64,000 bases of DNA, taken from NCBI GenBank assembly GCA_963621245.1, contig CAVFCW010000011.1, forward strand, positions 9,334 to 73,333. The letters run 5' to 3'. The notes beneath the pieces were generated by a model. That model was not told the origin of the DNA. It saw nothing but the letters and a program-made list of their open reading frames with translations, and did no database searches. Numbering within the stretch: position 1 is the first letter of the stretch; each line of letters begins with the position of its first letter. This document shows positions 61,489 to 64,000 of the stretch, piece after piece. The position numbers and the translations under genes were made by a program. The stretch is from SIG603 sp963621245. Its GTDB lineage: Bacteria > Bacillota > Clostridia > Oscillospirales > Acutalibacteraceae.

Positions 61489-61527
61489 CGAAATGCTCTG
61501 CCCGATTACTGTCGGCAGAGCGTTTCG
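61489..61527 (+). terminator. Long hairpin after the oxidoreductase gene
   Basis: Arms 61489-61505 and 61512-61527 pair over about 16 bp with one bulge and one T-G pair, but no T-tract follows. It may be an mRNA 3'-end structure or the first stem of the downstream structured region. Confidence 0.45.
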
Positions 61528-61530
61528 AAG

Positions 61531-61656
61531 ATTATATGCGGTGCGAAAGCACTTAATTTATATATCGTGTAAGCTTTTTGGCTTTGCCATAAGGTAAAGC
61601 CATGAAGGCTTATGCAGCCACACCTCTTTCCGACCCTTGATAGGGTCGGATTTTTT
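61531..61656 (+). ncRNA. Candidate structured non-coding RNA ending in an intrinsic terminator
   Basis: Three structural units follow each other. GTGC-GAAA-GCAC (61541-61552) is a GNRA-capped hairpin. A nested unit has GTGT+AAGC (61567-61574) closing with GCTT (61608-61611) and ACAC (61620-61623) around a 9-bp hairpin, GGCTTTGCC/GGTAAAGCC (61580-61588 with 61593-61601). A perfect terminator follows. No open reading frame is evident. It matches no riboswitch I can recognise. It could be a small RNA or a long 3' UTR. Confidence 0.4.
61629..61656 (+). terminator. Intrinsic terminator
   Basis: The perfect 8-bp stem TCCGACCC/GGGTCGGA (61629-61636 with 61643-61650) is followed by six T. Confidence 0.9.
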
Positions 61657-61692
61657 CTTCAAAATTTACAGAATATTAAAGAATAACCGTTA

Positions 61693-61721
61693 TTGAATTT
61701 ATAGTTTAAATTTATTATTAT
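61693..61721 (+). promoter_or_regulatory. Promoter of the M20 amidohydrolase gene
   Basis: TTGAAT (61693-61698) and TATTAT (61716-61721) are 17 nt apart, after the terminator. Confidence 0.5.
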
Positions 61722-61763
61722 TGCAATATAAGTTTTGAGACAACCGAAAGGGAGTAATGGGCT

Positions 61764-62942
61764 ATGGATTATTTCAAAAGAGCAAATGAGCTTAAAAGCG
61801 AAACAGTCGCTGTCAGAAGACATATTCACGAAAATGCCGAAACCGGCTTGAACACACAAAACACAGCTGAGTTTATTTTTGATAAGCTGGTATCGTACGG
61901 TATAGAACCCAAACATTGCGGACACGGCGTTACTGCTGTAATCGGAAACGGCAAACCTGTAATTTTACTTCGTGCCGATATGGACGCTTTGCCGATAGAA
62001 GAAATGAGCGGAGAAGAATTTTCTTGCAAAAACGGAAGTATGCACGCTTGCGGTCACGATCTCCATGCCTCAATGCTGTTGACTGCCGCAAAAATGCTTA
62101 AGGAAAACGAAAAGAATCTCAAAGGCACGGTAAAACTTATGTTCCAACCTGCAGAAGAAACCTTTGAAGGTGCTTTGGATATGCTTCAAAACGGTTTGCT
62201 TGAAGATCCGAAACCCGATGCCGCTTTGGCTTATCATGTTGTAATCGGCAGGTATCCCGTTGGTGCGTTTATGTATAACTCAAAGGGCACAATGATGAAT
62301 TCTGTGGACGGATTCAGAATTAAAATAAAAGGCAAAGGAACTCACGGTGCTTACCCAAACATGGGAATAGATCCGATTAACATAGGCGTGCATATTTATC
62401 TTGCTTTTCAGGAACTGATTGCTAGAGAGAGCATACCACAGGATGTTTGCACTTTGACTGTCGGTAAATTTGAAGCGGGAACTGCCGCAAATATAATTCC
62501 CGATACCGCCGTTTTGGAGGGAACTCTCAGAACTAACAGCAATGTTTCAAGAGATTATCTTCTCAGCCGTTTAAAGGAAACGGCCGTTAAAACTGCCGAA
62601 CTTTACAGAGGAGAGGCGACAGTGGAGAGCCTTTCAAGCGTTCCGCCGTTAATATGTGACGGAAGTTTGACGGATGAAATGGCAAAGTACATGGAAGAAT
62701 CGGGAATACCGAATTTTGTCGGAACAAACGGAATTTCTGCGTCGGCATCCGAAGACTTTGCTGTTATAGCCGATAAAATCCCAAGCGCATATATGTATCT
62801 TACTGCGGGATTTAATGACGAGAGAGGAGACTATCCTGTTCATCATCCCAAGGCAAGATTTAACGAGGATGTGTGCCCGTACGGTGCGGCATCCTATGCT
62901 TATTGTGCAGAAAAATGGCTCGAAAATCATGCTGAAAAATAA
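61764..62942 (+). CDS. M20-family amidohydrolase (N-acyl amino acid/hippurate hydrolase-like)
   Basis: A 392-residue di-metal hydrolase of the M20D type. The metal and catalytic motifs are LLRADMDALPIEE (70-80), HACGHDLH with C96 and H98, QPAEE with E131/E132, and a C-terminal HHPKARFNED segment. The lid domain (about 175-290) is present. It removes acyl groups from amino acids or related amides; the acyl-amino-acid substrate is unknown. It follows the glycoside cluster but has its own promoter, so a shared role is uncertain. Confidence 0.92.
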   Translation: MDYFKRANELKSETVAVRRHIHENAETGLNTQNTAEFIFDKLVSYGIEPKHCGHGVTAVIGNGKPVILLRADMDALPIEEMSGEEFSCKNGSMHACGHDLHASMLLTAAKMLKENEKNLKGTVKLMFQPAEETFEGALDMLQNGLLEDPKPDAALAYHVVIGRYPVGAFMYNSKGTMMNSVDGFRIKIKGKGTHGAYPNMGIDPINIGVHIYLAFQELIARESIPQDVCTLTVGKFEAGTAANIIPDTAVLEGTLRTNSNVSRDYLLSRLKETAVKTAELYRGEATVESLSSVPPLICDGSLTDEMAKYMEESGIPNFVGTNGISASASEDFAVIADKIPSAYMYLTAGFNDERGDYPVHHPKARFNEDVCPYGAASYAYCAEKWLENHAEK

Positions 62943-62960
62943 TTAAATATGAAAATAAAG

Positions 62961-63001
62961 CCCGTATTGCGAGAAAAAATCTTACAATGCGGGATATTTT
63001 T
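62961..63001 (+). terminator. Intrinsic terminator after the amidohydrolase gene
   Basis: Arms CCCGTATTG (62961-62969) and CAATGCGGG (62985-62993) pair with one T-G pair and are followed by ATATTTTTG. Confidence 0.75.
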
Positions 63002-63033
63002 GACTCCGAATAGCTTTTGAAAGGATAAAAATA

Positions 63034-63062
63034 TTGATAACGACTTAAAATTGTGCTACATT
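63034..63062 (+). promoter_or_regulatory. Promoter of the hypothetical gene at 63106
   Basis: TTGATA (63034-63039) and TACATT (63057-63062) are spaced by 17 nt. Confidence 0.5.
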
Positions 63063-63105
63063 GGTTTTAGAATAATAATGAATGATTTTTGTGGAGCGAG
63101 GTTTT

Positions 63106-63609
63106 ATGGACAGCGTTCTGTGGAATAAAATCGAAGATGATTACAGAAAAGCGAAAGAATATTTGTGGTGTCCTCAAAACGCTGTGAATTGGCACCGCAA
63201 TGAAGATCAGGGGCGCTACTACATGTGGTGCGCATATCACGCGGCTTTATTAAGTGAAGAAAAAGATACGCTTATGTGGGCGAGAATTCTGACTATGATG
63301 AGCCGTGAAAATTTTAATTTGTCAGAATATGAACGCTTTCATAAATTTATCTCTCCCGCTAAAAAAGCCTATGAAGAGGCAAAGTCTTTAGACAGTCGGA
63401 TTTCTGATAAAGAGTTGGAAGATGTGAACAGAACATACGATAACCTTAAGTATGTTCTTGAAAAAACAGATGAAAGCCCAAATCAAATTGAAGACGCTTA
63501 TGCTTGCATCGAGGGATTGAATGAAATCAAAGATTTTTCGTTTCATGACAGCAAACCTGTTCATTTTGAACATCAATCAACCCTGAAACGGCTAACCCAT
63601 CGTAAATAA
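63106..63609 (+). CDS. Hypothetical protein, possibly C-terminally truncated
   Basis: I do not recognise this 167-residue protein with certainty. It is soluble and largely helical, rich in Trp, Tyr and His in the first 60 residues (EYLWCPQNAVNWHRNEDQG), with acidic helices in the middle. Near the end it reads FSFHDSKPVHFEH, which looks like the beginning of a small beta domain (an HDS-x-V start) that then stops after about ten residues in a basic tail. That suggests a shortened gene. ATG 63106 follows GGAGCGAGG; ATG 63082 is possible but lacks a ribosome site. Confidence 0.6.
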   Translation: MDSVLWNKIEDDYRKAKEYLWCPQNAVNWHRNEDQGRYYMWCAYHAALLSEEKDTLMWARILTMMSRENFNLSEYERFHKFISPAKKAYEEAKSLDSRISDKELEDVNRTYDNLKYVLEKTDESPNQIEDAYACIEGLNEIKDFSFHDSKPVHFEHQSTLKRLTHRK

Positions 63610-63668
63610 AAAACGAAAGTTGTAACAGTGTTGGAAATGTACAAAAAACCGCTTTGAATAATCTGCTT

Positions 63669-64000
63669 TTACAAGCTCAACATTTGCCTTATCCAAGCCG
63701 CTTGTTCTGCATATTCTCTGTGAGATTTATCCCAAGTTTCAAGCATACTCTCAGGCGGTTCAAAGCTCTTTTCAAGCATTTCTATTTCTTGCACCGCAAA
63801 GGTGTGAATATACTCTGCGTGTTTTAACTCGTCTCCAGCCATTTCTTTGTAACGGCTCGCCCACTGCGAATTGCTTTTTGCCTTTTCGTAAAGATACTTC
63901 TCGGCGTACTCTTTCGCTCCGTTTAGCTCGTCCGTTATATGTTCCGCATACTCTTTAATTCTTCTCATAGCTTCTGCACCGCAACCGCCGCATTGCTTAC
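63669..64000 (-). CDS. Ferritin-like helical protein, 5' end beyond the window
   Basis: The visible C-terminal part has about 109 residues. The reading frame continues without a stop past ATG 63968 to the window edge and encodes KQCGGCGAEA just before it. There is no ribosome site before that ATG, so I take the gene as cut off. The sequence is helical, with E-rich motifs DELNGAKEYAEKYL and AGDELKHAEYIH that resemble ferritin/rubrerythrin-like helices (Glu...Glu-xx-His). Similar short proteins occur in gut Firmicutes and their phages. Metal binding is possible but not shown. Confidence 0.55.
   Translation of the reverse strand, partial: KQCGGCGAEAMRRIKEYAEHITDELNGAKEYAEKYLYEKAKSNSQWASRYKEMAGDELKHAEYIHTFAVQEIEMLEKSFEPPESMLETWDKSHREYAEQAAWIRQMLSL

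Noticed and set aside
61531..61656. Known riboswitch classes (c-di-GMP, THF, T-box, fluoride)
   Set aside because: None of their conserved core sequences could be placed on either strand, so I leave it as an unassigned structured RNA.
63669..64000. Prophage at the right edge
   Set aside because: A single ferritin-like gene fragment is not enough. No integrase, portal or attachment repeat is visible.

Overview
The window reads as a gene-dense, moderately AT-rich chromosome segment from a strictly anaerobic Firmicute of the class Clostridia, most likely an Oscillospiraceae/Ruminococcaceae-like gut bacterium. The reasons are strong AGGAGG-type ribosome binding sites with some TTG/GTG starts, a ctsR-mcsA-mcsB-clpC operon, CIRCE and CtsR heat-shock boxes, pyruvate phosphate dikinase, a ferredoxin-type aldo/keto reductase, DUF3793, and a TetM-like GTPase fused to a NYN nuclease. 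The genus is inference. I see no rRNA, tRNA, CRISPR array, transposase or clear prophage.

Layout. 1-5.4 kb: a patatin-like lipase, then trmB, an inositol-phosphatase-family enzyme, a methionine-gamma-lyase-like PLP enzyme, an amino-acid racemase and a PP2C phosphatase. 5.5-16.3 kb: ppdK (minus strand), then pth-mfd-(TetM-like GTPase::NYN nuclease) and an aldo/keto reductase. 16.4-21.9 kb: an acetyltransferase, a fructokinase with an SH3b lipoprotein, an apparent iron-response locus (FeoB-associated small protein, DtxR-like regulator, DUF3793, flavodoxin), hsp20 and nrdR. 22-31 kb: ABC-F ATPase, mtaB, an Atg22-like transporter, then the glycogen/maltodextrin pair glgP and GH13 on the minus strand.

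31.4-45.7 kb is a cell-envelope and division block: zapA, a U32 protein, dut, mreBCD, PBP2, an orphan minD-like gene, mgsA, uppP, ftsK, and an MBL-fold protein with a DUF3006 partner. 45.8-50.3 kb is the ctsR-mcsAB-clpC proteostasis operon. 50.4-53.4 kb has a GH3 glucosidase and a PAP2 phosphatase.

53.7-61.5 kb is the most interesting region. It holds a sugar/cation symporter, a TIM-barrel protein plus a 130-residue partner matching the alpha and beta subunits of C-glycoside deglycosidases, an AraC regulator carrying a GH39-like domain, a second TIM-barrel isomerase and a Gfo/Idh/MocA oxidoreductase. Together these could import a glycoside, oxidise the sugar at C3, eliminate the aglycone and process the keto-sugar. 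A duplicated hairpin-plus-motif element lies upstream of both halves of the locus. The window ends with a possible structured RNA, an M20 amidohydrolase and two unknown genes, the last cut by the window edge.
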